Shown here: positions 43,611 to 54,784 of the stretch, in pieces
Layout of the letters: the number at the start of each line of letters is the position of its first letter
Position numbering within the stretch: position 1 is the first letter of the stretch
Assembly (NCBI RefSeq): GCF_023101765.2
Contig: NC_064236.1
Coordinates: 17,076,993-17,140,992, forward strand
Source of the DNA: Spodoptera frugiperda
Lineage: Eukaryota; Arthropoda; Insecta; Lepidoptera; Noctuidae
Length of the DNA stretch: 64,000 nucleotides
Direction: 5' to 3'
Program-made: the position numbers and the translations under genes
Notes under the pieces: generated by a model
Seen by the model: only the letters and a program-made list of their open reading frames with translations
The model's database searches: none
Told to the model about the DNA's origin: nothing

Positions 43611-44076
43611 CATTTTAAGGAAGGGGGCATAGAAGCGGACAAGAAGTAGCCTATGGCTCCTTCTACCCCTTTAACTAACTCCGTTTAAAAAAAACACGAC
43701 AATTCGTTGTTCTGTTTTGCCGTGAAAGACAGACAAATAAACAGACGTACACACTTTCACATTTATATAATTGTATGGATATGGAAGTATGGATGGATTT
43801 TATTGATGTCAATGACGTCATTTGTCGTGTTTCGATTACTTGTAGGCGCAATTGTAAGAATCAGGCGCAATTTTTTACTTTCTTCAATTTTATTTAATGA
43901 GTTACCTACATCTTTCTACTTACCATAACAAATATAATAAAAAATAATAAAGTAAACCGGAGGATTCATTTGTAGTAAGTATCATAATACAGACGTGCGG
44001 GGACAGCGGAGAAGAAAAGAATTATCACTTTCCATCTCTTCCCAATAGAGACTCTGATAAAACTTATCATTTTTAA
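43611..44076. other. No feature recognised; possible 3' UTR of the candidate gene
   Basis: Minus-strand AATAAA-type signals occur near 43888 and 43797, downstream of the candidate last exon. Nothing else seen. Confidence 0.3.
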
Positions 44077-44129
44077 CTACGATTTCCAGCAGCCGAGCGC
44101 CGAGATAAGACAAGCTTTTGTAAAGGAGG
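44077..44129 (-). CDS. Candidate last exon of small secreted-protein gene (weak)
   Basis: After an AG at 44130-44131 the minus strand reads, in the phase left by the exon at 45308-45445, a 16-codon tail ending CLISALGCWKS and a TAG stop. The phase match and the Cys pair are suggestive, but the pyrimidine tract is poor. A LINE copy inserted just upstream (from 44147) would have changed the branch-site region. It could equally be chance; the alternative frame over the same bases is also open for about 45 codons. Confidence 0.3.
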
Positions 44130-44146
44130 CTAATATTCCAGGATAT

Positions 44147-45090
44147 CTATGAAAATGTAGTGTATGCTCATAAAAACATTAAATTATTTAAAAAGTACAG
44201 TAATATACACAATAACAACATGCTGCTTTACTTTAATTAATTAATAAGTGGTTTATTTTTCTTTTGATCTCATTAGATTAGATTTCAACATTTTTATAAT
44301 TTTATTTAATAGCTCTAGTTAACTTAGCAGGATGTGATTCCCTGTAATTGAAGGATCACAAGACTGTAAATTATTGTAAATTGTATTTTAGCATGTAAGT
44401 GTATCCTTTGTTGGGAGTCCAATAAAATAAAATAAAACACTAGAAATTAAGTATGAAAAGTAAATATGTTGTTCCTACCACTAGACTTTACGCGTACTTA
44501 CGTTTACGCTTTTACAATAAGGTTCCCAGCCATATTCAAAGTTTAAAGCGAAATAAATTTAAAAATGTTTTTAAAGAAAAACTTTGTAGTAAAGCTTTTT
44601 ATAAAATAAAAGACTACTTCAAGGATAGTCTTGTTGACGACCTGTTTGTAAACATATTATAGTTATATTTTTTTACAATTTTACATTAACTTAATTCGAC
44701 ATTTATTTTATATATTTTTCCTCTTTTATTTTTATATTTCCTTTTAAAATTGTTAGTTTGAGGACCGTTTGAGACTTGCTAGTCATTTTATTTTTAGTAA
44801 ATTATATTCTGTCAGTTTGGGCATTTGTGTGGCCTACCCAAATGTTTTTTTTGGTTGGTATTGTTCGTCGGATCATTCAGCAACCCTCCGTCAGCTGAAC
44901 TAATTGTAAACTGACACATGCGTGCTGCCACCTGAACAGGTCCGCTCAAACTGCTGTGGTTCTTTCCTCAAAAGACCACTACAGAATCAACTTGTACGGT
45001 TCTCCGACATCTTTAATTGATTTTGTCTGGACTTTAAAAGAGACTATGACTGAAGACTGAAGAAGACTACTTCTATACTATAAATAAAAA
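44147..45090 (+). pseudogene. 5'-truncated LINE, family X copy 2
   Basis: It begins 'atgaaaatgtagtgtatgct', matching 5293 of copy 1. An unrelated segment of about 215 bp (roughly 44225-44435) interrupts it. The C-terminal coding remnant is at 44453-44645 (YVVPTTRL, NKVPSHIQSLKRNKF), followed by the 3' UTR through 'tttaaaagagactatgac'. It lies in the intron between two candidate host exons. Confidence 0.75.
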
Positions 45091-45300
45091 AATAAAAATA
45101 AAATAAAAATAAAAATGATTTATTTCAGGCTTAATACCCATACAAGTTTACATTCATCAATTATGATTGAATTAAAATTAAAATATATTATATCAGATTA
45201 AATTAAATTATTATTATCTATAAAAATAAATATCATTTATCATTTAGTAGTGGGCTCTGATGGCCTATTGTTGATGACTATATAGGTATAATAGGATTTG
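45091..45300. other. AT-rich low complexity
   Basis: An 'aaataaaaataaa' run at 45083-45117, then 'atgatttatttcaggcttaa', which looks like another LINE 3' end in minus orientation; 45220-45245 again reads 'aaataaatatcatttatcat'. Confidence 0.45.
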
Positions 45301-45307
45301 TACTGAC

Positions 45308-45445
45308 CTTCTATTCCAGGTTCGGCCATCGTGTCGTTTTGGTTAGGTCCTAGTTCGGTTAGAGTTTCATTTCCCAATGGTCGTTGTTTTCCAGATACCC
45401 CTTTTTCTTGAAGTCCGACTAAACTACTGAACTGCCCAACTCCTC
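45308..45445 (-). CDS. Candidate host-gene exon (extracellular segment)
   Basis: 138 bp, phase 1 in and phase 1 out. The acceptor is a T7 tract followed by AAAG (exon from 45445; a NAG alternative three bases later is also in frame). The donor is G|GTCAGT (45307-45302). With the preceding exon it encodes GGVGQFSSLVGLQEKGVSGK, then two N-glycosylation sequons (NET, NDT) and an acidic end. No stop in frame, not low complexity, not repeated in the window. Function unknown; the sequons fit a secreted protein or a luminal stem. Confidence 0.5.
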
Positions 45446-45664
45446 CTTTAAAAAAATGCGTGATTAATTAATGTTTGAGACAGTTTTATGTAATTAGGTA
45501 GTTTTCAAGATAAAAAAAATATTATACTATCCTATCATTCATTAATTTTACTTAATTTTTTTTTCTAGTTTTCTAAATCCACTGCAATCCTTGTAAGCTA
45601 GAATCTACAGTAAATATATGAAAACACCGAAACACTGAAGTCCGGCGCGACACAGAGGTTTGAA

Positions 45665-45912
45665 TGTGTGAAAGCGTGGGAGAGCCGTGCTTCGCCTCGA
45701 CAGGAGTGATACAGAAAACCAACGTGAAACAACGCTTGTATTGTGTTTCGTTGTGTGAGTGAGGTTATTAGAGGCCCAATTACCCCCCTTCCCAATCTCC
45801 TCAATCCCCAATTTCCCAAACACCCTTAAATTCATAACCCCTAAATGGCTGGCAATGGACTTGTAACGCCTCTGGTGTTTTGGGCGTCCATGAGCGGCAG
45901 TGTTGAATAAAA
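45665..45912 (+). repeat. SINE/LINE-tail repeat, copy 2
   Basis: 'gtgggagagccgtgcttcg' to 'tccatgagcggcagtgttga', the same family as 41767 and 51133; the distal tail is missing. The frames on the minus strand are antisense to this repeat. Confidence 0.65.
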
Positions 45913-46115
45913 CCATAAAAAAGGAATATTTGTCTTGGTTCCAGCAACGAAGTAGAAGACATACCATAAGAAATAGTACCTATATAGTATAAATGAATCT
46001 TTACATAGTAGTAGTAACCTGCGAACCGAGGGATAACTAAATCAGATATTTTTTAGACCTTATTAAAAATCTTCCTGTCTGCTCCTTAGATACCTACAAA
46101 GGATCAAAAAGTTAC

Positions 46116-46173
46116 CTTGCTCGGTGCTGATGAGCCAAGCCAAGCTGGCCACGATTATTGACATAAACAGGAT
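46116..46173 (-). CDS. Candidate host-gene exon (signal peptide or membrane anchor)
   Basis: 58 bp with a strong acceptor (TTCACTTTGTTTCAG) and donor (AAG|GTAAC at 46115). It encodes ILFMSIIVASLAWLISTEQ plus one base, a hydrophobic segment ending in a small/polar region. The ATG at 46162-46164 could start the protein, making this a short signal peptide. Otherwise upstream exons exist outside the recognised sequence and this is a membrane anchor. The exon ends in phase 1, exactly what 45308-45445 needs. I cannot name the gene. Confidence 0.5.
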
Positions 46174-46489
46174 CTGAAACAAAGTGAACTGTTACATAAA
46201 CCTGTAATAAGGATATTAATCCCAATAGAGGTAAGAAAATGTGCACGTATGCAATATAACAAACATTTTTCACCAATTATGTTCATGTCTATAACGGGTT
46301 TCAAGGGCCAGTACAAGATTCAAAGGTCATTGGGCGGAATCCGACCCGGTCGCGGACACGAATGAAAATGTTATCAAATGAAAGAGTATAAATTTTTTTA
46401 ACATTAGGTATGATTATTATTTTTTTAATCCATGGGACAAAAAAGTTAGAACCAAAAATAGACGAAATTAAGTCGCAACTTTGACATAC
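46174..46489. other. Nothing further recognised upstream of the candidate exon
   Basis: Contains 'catttttcaccaattatgtt', a short match to the 56.5-kb SINE body. No upstream exon could be placed. Confidence 0.35.
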
Positions 46490-48080
46490 TTCCCAAATCG
46501 ATTAATGAAGCTGAAAATTAGCATAGATGTTAACTACATGATTATAAACAAAATGTCAAAAATCCCCATCGATTCGACTTTTACCAAATGAAATATTCAA
46601 GGTCAAAAGGTCAAAATTACGGTTTTTTGTATTTTTCTCGAAAAGGGCAAGTTTTAATGTACAAATATGTTCAACAGAGTTGTAGATCATACAATTTTCT
46701 ACAAAAATGGTTCATCACTTTTACCCTTACGACTTTCCATTCGTGAGATATTGCGGTTTTAATGAAATAAAACGTATTTTATATAATACTCGCGGGGTTT
46801 TACTGCTGCTCGGCTCCTATTAATTGTAGGTAGCATAATGTTTTATAGCATATAGCATAATTCGATAAATGAACTAATTAACAAAAAAAAAAAAAAAAAA
46901 TCGATTCGGACTACTAGTTCTGGAGATTAGCGTGTTCTATAAATTCTTCAGCTTAAAATATTAGTACTACTTTTCCGCAGTTTCAATCGATGCTGGCCTT
47001 CTATTAAGCATAGCGTAATGTTTCATTAATTATAACCTACCTCAATAATTAATGGACTATCAAACACAAAAGGAATAATTCGATTCGATGTTGTAGTTCT
47101 GGAGGTTTGCGCGTTCAAAGATACAAACTCTTTAGCTTATATATTAAGTTACTAAGTATTCCGGCGCTGTTTTAATCGCTCTGCTCAGTACTTATAGACC
47201 ATTATTATATTATGTTGAATAATCCATTTATCCAGGAAGCTTATAGGCTATAAAACATCACGCTATGATGATATACTAGGAGCTGAGCAGCGAGTAAAAC
47301 CGCGGAAGTGGTACTTACGCGCTAATCTCCAGAACTAATACTGCGATTTTTTTTTTGGTTTTGGATAGTCTACTTATCGAGGAAGGTTAAGCTATAAAAT
47401 ATTACGCGACGGTCAACAGGGGCCGAGCAGCGGATGAGACCAAGCAGGAATTTTACTATTATTTGAAGCTGAAGAGTTTGTTTGAACGCACTAATGTCTA
47501 GAACTACTGGTTCGCACTAAATTATTATTTTTGTGTTGAATAAGTCCTTGTATCGATAAAGGCTATACGCTATAAAACATCTCGCTACAATTAATAGAAG
47601 TTGAGTAGCAGATAAAACTGTGCGGAAGTAGTACTAATATTTAAAGCAGAAGAATTTGTTTGAACACGCTAATCTCAAGAACTATTGACCTGCATCGAAT
47701 TATTCTTTTTGTGTTAAATAGTCCATTTATTAACTACAATCAATAGGAGCAGGTAAAATCGCGCGGGAGATAGCGAGTCAAACTCATTGAGTTTTGTAAA
47801 CTATTATTTATTTATTTAAAACCCTGATATCTCACGAATGAAAAGTCGTAAGACTAAAAATGATAAACCATTTTTGTAGAAAATTGTATGATCTACAACT
47901 GTGTCCAACATATTTTAACGACAGAACTTACCGTTTTCGAGAAAAATGGAAAAAACCATAATTTTGACCTTTTAACCTTGAATATTTTTTTTACCAAAAG
48001 TGAGATCGATGGGGATTTTTGACATTTTGTTTATAATGGTGTACTTAATGTCTATGCCATTTTTCAGCTCTATGCGAATT
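46490..48080. repeat. 1.6-kb foldback built of head-to-head modules
   Basis: Outer arms 46490-46775 and 47808-48080 are diverged inverted repeats (left 'aaaatgtcaaaaatccccat', right 'atggggatttttgacatttt'). Inside, a module of about 190 bp marked by 'ctgctcggctcctatt' occurs about three times forward (46806, 46995, 47184) and about four times inverted (47272, 47415, 47600, 47745). A single copy of the module stands alone at 49256-49465. No ORF. Confidence 0.8.
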
Positions 48081-49255
48081 ATGTTAAGGATATTAATCAC
48101 GCCGAATAAATAATTATGTTAAAATTTATTTTTCTCCACTTTCCCACATCCCACAAGAAAGCGACCCTTACCATGATAAACTAGACACATTTTATTCATA
48201 TATCCCGATAATTTCATTTCTGTCCGCCGTGGGTTTTTTTCCCATACATTTTGCCCATTGACCTTTCTGCTATAAGAAAAAAAATATCGAGAACCGAAAA
48301 GACCAAATAATACTTCATCTGACTCCAGTATCGGATTCAACTAACGGATTCAACTAACGAGGCAGTCTAACAATTTACAAATGAGCAGTTAATAAGCTTC
48401 GATCAATATTTTATTAGCGATCGGCTGTATGTTTCGTTCGTTGAAGCGATCGAAATAAGGTCAGGCGACGTGTTTGTAGTTTCTTGGGTTTCTTCTTATT
48501 CGCTCAGAATCAGTCAAAGTTTTCGCTCAGTTGTCGATTTTCGATCAATATCCAGACCTTCGGCTTCTTATAGAAGTCTAATGGAATTAAATAGGTACCT
48601 AAGTAGTTTTATTTAAAATCTGGTACAGAGATTGTATATAATGTTTTGTTTTATTTGAACGTTTTATCTATTGGTATAATTATTTTGAAAACGATCCTGA
48701 GCTTTTTTTTTAGTAATAGCATGAGTCTAACTTACAGAAACGCTGCTTTTTAATTTTCAACAAGTCTAAAATAATCGGTAAAAAGTAGGTTTACAATTTA
48801 ATAATGTGCACATACTTGCCCGTTTGGAGATCAAAAGTCATAATGTAATAAAAACAACATATTCATTCATTAAGTAAACTGTTTGCTTGAGTACGTATCA
48901 TATCTACACAAAGCTTTTCAATTAGCTAAAGATATGGTAACGCCAATTAAAAGTATCTAAATCAATTAGACACAAACAGAGCAGTCTACCTCCATATTCC
49001 ATACCTACAATTCAAGACTTTGTGGTAACAGTAAGTGCTTTAATTAGTGCCAGAGTGCTCAACGCTTTCCTAGGTCGCGTTACACATTAGTTTCTAGATT
49101 GCATCGGACTAATTGCATTAAACTTAAAAAAAAATCCATTACGCAAATCCACTCGCCGAGGATTTTGACCACAATTCAGTACAAAACCCAAGACAAGAGA
49201 TAATCACAGACAAACTCGTTTCTATGTGTGAGGTTTTTGCTTTATTACGTACCAG
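48081..49255. other. No feature recognised
   Basis: About 1.2 kb, AT-rich. The minus-strand frame 48119-48340 shows no domain. The 48410-48560 stretch is less AT-rich and contains a TCAGT initiator-like word, too little to call a promoter. Confidence 0.35.
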
Positions 49256-49465
49256 CTACTTCCGCCCGGTTTCACCCGCTCTGCTCGGTTCCTATTGATC
49301 GTAGCGTGATGAATTATAGCCTATAACCTTCCTCGATAAATGCGCTATCCTACACAAAAATAATTATTTAAATCGGACCAGTAGTTCCTGAGATTAGCGT
49401 GTTCAAACAAACAAACAAACAATCAAACAAACAAACTCTTCAGCTTTATAATATTAGTATAGATA
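49256..49465 (+). repeat. Single dispersed module (as in the 46.5-48.1 kb foldback)
   Basis: 'cgctctgctcggttcctatt' near the left end, 'ggaccagtagttcctgagat' in the middle, a CAAA-rich microsatellite at 49404-49436, and the end 'cagctttataatattagtat'. Confidence 0.75.
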
Positions 49466-50952
49466 TAGATTAGAATATGAGCCGTGTGGTGATGACGGCA
49501 TTTAGATGTCACCACGATTGGTCTTACCGCAGCTGTCGTAAGGGCCGAAACTAAGGGATTACAGTTACACGTTTGGCAGAGACCAGGTAGCAGCGTTTAA
49601 ATTATGGACTAACAGCCGATTTCAATAGAAACTTCCAACGAAAATTGGTTTAGGTAATAAAAGGAATGCTTATTGCTCGCGTGCGTATGCGTATTGTGAC
49701 TTAACTATATTAAAACCAAGTTTAAAAAAAAAAATTCCATAAAGTATAAACCCTAAACTAAGCACCTTACACTAAAAACCAAGTATTAAACAAAATTATA
49801 TTAAAACCTAAGCAGATACATATTATTATACAATGTATAGGTAGTATCGGTAAGTTATATTTTGTTATGAGGTTGTGGCACCGACTTCTAAACTATCAGT
49901 GGGTAGACACAGGCAGTACAATGATAGTTATTTTTTGGTTTTTAGTTTAAGGTGTCTAGTCTACTCTAATTCAACGAAAAACTAAGTTTTGTCCGAAACG
50001 TCGCACATACTACAATTCCATTTATTGCAAACCTTTGTGAACAAAAATGAACGAATGAAATGAAGATAAATAAATAGGTTTTGATTTGAAATTAAAAATA
50101 AAACGTTATTTTAAGTAATTTCATTAGTAAATCAATAAACCCTACGGTCGAAAATTAAACGAAACTTTGGATTCGAGAACCGGGGTAGGGCCTCTGGACA
50201 ATCGTCATGTTCGAATAAATTCTTCATCTTGTTTCTTAATTTAAATTTAACATTTATAAATTGTTGGATAAAAAGTACAGTCCAATCAAGTAGGTAATTA
50301 TTTATGATATCCATCCAAACATTTGAATTAAAACCGTATCCGTAGACCTATTTACGTTCGTTTTGCTTTTTTCGGATTTCGTTGACTTTTTTGTGGCTAA
50401 TGATGGATATTGTGATAGTTTGTCCAGCGCTATATAGTATTTTTAAACCTCAATCTCAACTTAATGAGACTTACCTTCTATAAGCTGATCTACCTAATAG
50501 CCTCAAAGAATACTATTCTGGATCCATATGTAAACATATTTCTTTGAACTCTTATTGAGGAGTTTTACCTTCCATCATCAGCTCTTTGACATGAAATGAT
50601 GATCATCAGACATAAATGGTTGAATAATTATACTGAACCAATCTGAAACAATTTCTTATGGTCAACACAATGGACTTATGGACAAATCGGTCCATAAACC
50701 TCGGCGTAATCGGTGTACATACATAGAAAAAAATAACATACCGGCCGAATTGAGAACCTCCTCCTTTCTGGGAAGTCAGTTAAAAGATAGGGACCTACTG
50801 TCGCGACATTTTAATAGATAGTGATGTGTCCTGAAAAAAATAATAAAAAATATCATTCAAAATTCTTATTTTGTTCGAGAGGTTATACTTCCGAAACTCC
50901 TATTATTATACGTTATACCCCGATGGAATCCTATGGAATCAGAACACCTTTC
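49466..50952. other. No feature recognised
   Basis: About 1.5 kb of AT-rich unique-looking sequence; the 60-codon minus frame at 50132-50314 has no support. Confidence 0.35.
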
Positions 50953-50960
50953 GAAAATTA
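50953..50960. repeat. 8-bp target-site duplication (left)
   Basis: GAAAATTA, repeated exactly at 54417-54424, immediately outside the terminal inverted repeats. Confidence 0.88.
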
Positions 50961-51127
50961 GGTGTAGTATCAGCTCGCCCCCTGGATCTTGCCCCTTCCG
51001 ATTAAAATGTTCCACTCGCCCCGTTTTTATTAATTTTGAGTTGTGGTTCGCCCCTTACGAAAACCCTTACGGGGCGAGTGAAAATTTTTACAATTAAATA
51101 ATTATTTTGATGCATCGACTCGCCCCT

Positions 51128-51448
<321 letters not shown>

Positions 51449-52677
51449 AAAACCCTTTGAAATTTTTTAAGTTTTATTGAAGAAGAGAGAGTTTTATAAG
51501 AAGCATTATTGAAGTTTTAAGAAAAAATATTCATTTTAATATTTTATAAACTTGAGTGCTGACAGTACTTTTAACCACAGAACATATAAAGAGAGTAGAA
51601 ATGAAATAGTTCCTGATTTGTATCAGAACGCGTGTCGCCGTTTCTCCCACCCTTTAATTTCACTACAAGCAAGAGACCAATGTCTGAGCGGATTACCCCC
51701 ACAAATAAATAACTCACATTTAAATCTCGAATTTGCTATTGGTTGTCACACAAACGCAATGACTGCATTTGACATACACTCTAACACGCATAAAAACTCA
51801 TGTATGCTAGGGCGAGACAAAGGTCGATTGTTGATATCGATAAAATTTAAGTAATCTTGTTTTTGTTTTACAAGTATTGTTGAATATTGTGAAATTGTAT
51901 TCATGCAAAATAGAAACCAAGTAATAAAAGTAAAATAAATAAAAAATACATAACTGAATTTTAAAACCAATTTTATTACTCAATAAGTTAAAAATCAGTA
52001 AAAAATAAATAAATCATAGGCACTTTTGAACGTCAAAGCAAATATAATAATATTAATAACGTCTGTCTGTCGGTCAGCCCTCTAGTGAAGCTATTTGCTC
52101 GTTCCAAAGTGTAGATTCCTATGGAGAAGATCGAAGATCTGTTCGTTCGATCTTTTTCAATCAGATTCACAATACAATTCTTGATAACATTGCTTTTCTT
52201 TGCATCGATTGCTTGAACTATGTGAGAACAATGTAAAACTAATATTCAGTCAAAGCGAAAGAAAAAAAACCTTCAGAACAACAAAATTAATACAGCGCTC
52301 GTTCACCAACATGGCACGTACACCAGCACCGTCCAACTCAACCATGTTGCAGGGAATCGAACGATCCAATGCCCGTGCCACCGCCAGTGAGACCTTTGAG
52401 TGAGCATGACAACTCTAAGCTGACACAAATGCATTCTACTAGTCTAATTTAGCTAATTACAGGGCTCTCACATTTACAATAATCTGTATAAAGTACAGAA
52501 CACATTGAAATAACATGGTTATATTATTTCATTTTTTAAATTTACGAAAGATGATATTTTAAATATCGCCATTTTTAGACAAAAAAACTGATTTAAAGAG
52601 ACTAATTTAAAATTTTCTAAAATAAAATCAGACTTACTGAATTACACATTGCGATATTGTGCGGATAAACGCCTGAG
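51449..52677. other. Interior of P-like element, no domain recognised
   Basis: The 100-codon plus frame 51552-51854 and minus frame 51746-51970 show no transposase motif. It could be decayed transposase exons or unrelated filler. Confidence 0.4.
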
Positions 52678-52820
52678 ACACAGACTTCAGTTAAAAATGA
52701 TATAACAATTTGGCAAGTTTTCACACACTTTGTTATAAACCTACTAAACGCAATGAGTCAAGTATATAATTTTCTATTAAAACTTACCAAGTTATATCAT
52801 TTTTAACTGAAGTCTGTGTA
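52678..52820. mobile_element. Small MITE nested in the P-like element
   Basis: Inverted ends 'cacagacttcagttaaaaat' (from 52678) and 'atttttaactgaagtctgtg' (ending 52818), about 28 bp each, around an 85-bp interior with no ORF. Confidence 0.75.
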
Positions 52821-52869
52821 TGGAACTTGGTACTTATTTAGATCTCACTTCTTTTATAGGCGAAGCATT

Positions 52870-53480
52870 CCAATATTATCGAACTTGGCAGCCTTTCACA
52901 TTTATGTTTTGGGTGGGATTTCATTTATTTTTGTAAGGTTTATTTTCTTTTTTTCTTATTTTACTTTACTTTGACTAAATATAAACCTTCGTAACGAATT
53001 TTAGGTCGGTACGACCATTGGAAGATATAGATAATTTTTTTGTTTTAGTTCCTTAGGGGTATGAATTTACACCTTCATTATTTTTAAAACCGACTCACAC
53101 TTGGCCATTTTCAGATTTTTTCCTTTACCTTGACCTAAAGACCTACCTCCATGCCAAATTTCAAGTCAATACGACCATTGGAAGTGGTCTAGGTTTTTGA
53201 TGAGTGAGTGAGTCATCAGTCAGTCAGTGAGTGTATAGTAAAAATAGCGATTTTCTGACGTCGATATCTCAAGACCTACAATAGGTACATTTATGAAATT
53301 TTGTATGTTAGATAAGTAAGTAGATCTCGACAGATACTAGAAATTTCATATGCGTAGATAAAATAGATTTTGAGTTATAGGTGGGTCGAACTTGGCCCGA
53401 AATGGTTCGTGTAATATAACCCACGGCCGGTGTGTCGGTTTTTTGCTCGAACTTGGCGGACACACTGCCGTGTGTCTAGA
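52870..53480. repeat. Dispersed repeat segment inside the P-like element
   Basis: 'gtcggtacgaccattggaag' at about 53006 and 'gtcaatacgaccattggaag' at 53165 form an internal duplication, and 'tcgaacttgg' occurs at both edges and near 53387. TGAG/CAGT simple repeats lie at 53200-53230. Class unknown. Confidence 0.45.
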
Positions 53481-53574
53481 TAAGCTTAGTTTTTAAGACC
53501 AATGTCTGGATAAATATGGTGGAAATAAAAATATACGCAGTTTCTAATCTGTGTGGTGGAACTTGAAAAAAAAA

Positions 53575-53632
53575 CATTATTCTACCAGTTGTGTCAATCC
53601 ACAATTTTCTTACACCTGGATCTGTTGGAAAC
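53575..53632 (-). CDS. THAP domain, second exon remnant
   Basis: The acceptor TTATGTTTTAG is followed by codons for FPTDPGVRKLWIDTTGR. With the CG at the end of exon 1 this gives the THAP HRFP core followed by the conserved Trp. The final C-x2-H pair of a THAP zinc finger is not readable in frame; a T9 run (plus-strand A9 at about 53570) or decay has broken it. Confidence 0.65.
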
Positions 53633-54056
53633 CTAAAACATAATATTAAAATAAATCATATGTCACATTCTATAAAAAAAAAAAAAACATAAAACTCACT
53701 CAAAATCTATATTACTAATTAGTCGTAATAAATAATACTTAATATTTTAATTATAAAGTGTGCTATTGATTATAATAGACTGTATCATAGTAACAATCGA
53801 CATTGATTACAAATTTGCCCAACACTATCGATGTCATAGATTTTGTGGAAATGAACTTTTGTTTCGGTACTCGGGACTCTCGCAATGGACGTCATACATT
53901 GCGCGATTGCTCACGTAGTGCAAGATTGTACTCATCTATCGCAAGCAATGTATTACTATTAGTCTGCTTGCGATTATATCGTTTTTGTCTATAAATTTCA
54001 TAATACTAATGTTATAATTACAAATATCACACGTATTTTTATGTTTTTGGACTTAC

Positions 54057-54136
54057 CGGTGAAAAGAAATTCCTTCTCGTGCTATGCTACACACCTGGCT
54101 TCTTTTCCGACACGTTATAATAGCGCAAGACGGCAT
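54057..54136 (-). CDS. THAP domain, first exon of P-like transposase
   Basis: ATG at 54134-54136, 280 bp inside the right terminal repeat. It encodes MPSCAIITCRKRS...GISFHR: the C-x4-C pair and the SFHR start of a THAP zinc finger, a sequence-specific DNA-binding domain. It ends in a consensus donor (CG|GTAAGT at 54056-54051), and the intron to 53633 is about 420 bp. The longer open frame back to 54271 is upstream of the natural start. Position and orientation match a transposase 5' exon. A captured host THAP exon is the alternative. Confidence 0.72.
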
Positions 54137-54416
54137 AATATAATATTTTTGCGGAGATACGTACGCTGTCAAAACATGACAGCGATTGCTAGCCGGTAAG
54201 TATGAACATTTGAGCGTTATGACAGCGCTATGTACGTTCGCTCGCACCCTCGGCGCGCGTGGCCCGCCCACAAGGCCAATCCAGTCTCTTTCTTTTATCC
54301 ATGCTTTTAACTAACCAACAATCGGGGGCGAGTTGGAGTATCTAATAATTTAAGGGGCGAGTTGATGCACTTAGGCAATCAGGGGCGAGATCCAAGGGGC
54401 GAGCTGAGCCTACACC

Positions 54417-54424
54417 GAAAATTA
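54417..54424. repeat. 8-bp target-site duplication (right)
   Basis: GAAAATTA, identical to 50953-50960. Confidence 0.88.
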
Positions 54425-54529
54425 TAGGAGCGTGTAATGCGTCTATTATGTTTTTCAAAAAAGAAATATAAAAAGATTTATAAATTTGATAAGGGTCTCG
54501 AGTCGACCTTGTAGCTCATAGACAATCGA

Positions 54530-54725
54530 AGCAACTCTTTAACGGTTTACAGTAACTTCCTTGTGTTGGGGCTTGATTCATTTCTATTGATAAGAACTTA
54601 ACACTTAGATGGACTGTTGAGGGTCTGATGATGAAGATGTGTAATTGTTAAGGAACTTCTCAACGGTTTACAGTAACTACCCAGTGTTTGGGCTTGATTA
54701 ATTTGTATTAATTAGAACTTTGGAT
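54530..54725. repeat. Two-unit tandem repeat
   Basis: 'aacggtttacagtaact' starts at 54541 and again at 54663, each followed by a matching 'gggcttgatt' block; unit about 122 bp. Confidence 0.7.
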
Positions 54726-54784
54726 GGTTGTTACGGCGATAAAATATCAAATAATTGACGGAAAAACCTTTAAAACTTTGAAAC

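Noticed and set aside
44050..44190. Alternative 34- to 45-codon frames over the candidate last exon
   Set aside because: They are open but lack a splice phase matching the neighbouring exon; kept only as a caution for that exon call.
51552..51970. 100- and 74-codon frames inside the P-like element as transposase parts
   Set aside because: No recognisable transposase motif in either strand; left as unassigned interior.
54137..54271. Upstream 45 codons of the THAP frame
   Set aside because: THAP domains begin at the Met before P-x-C; the upstream codons show no conservation pattern and probably lie in the 5' UTR of the transposase.
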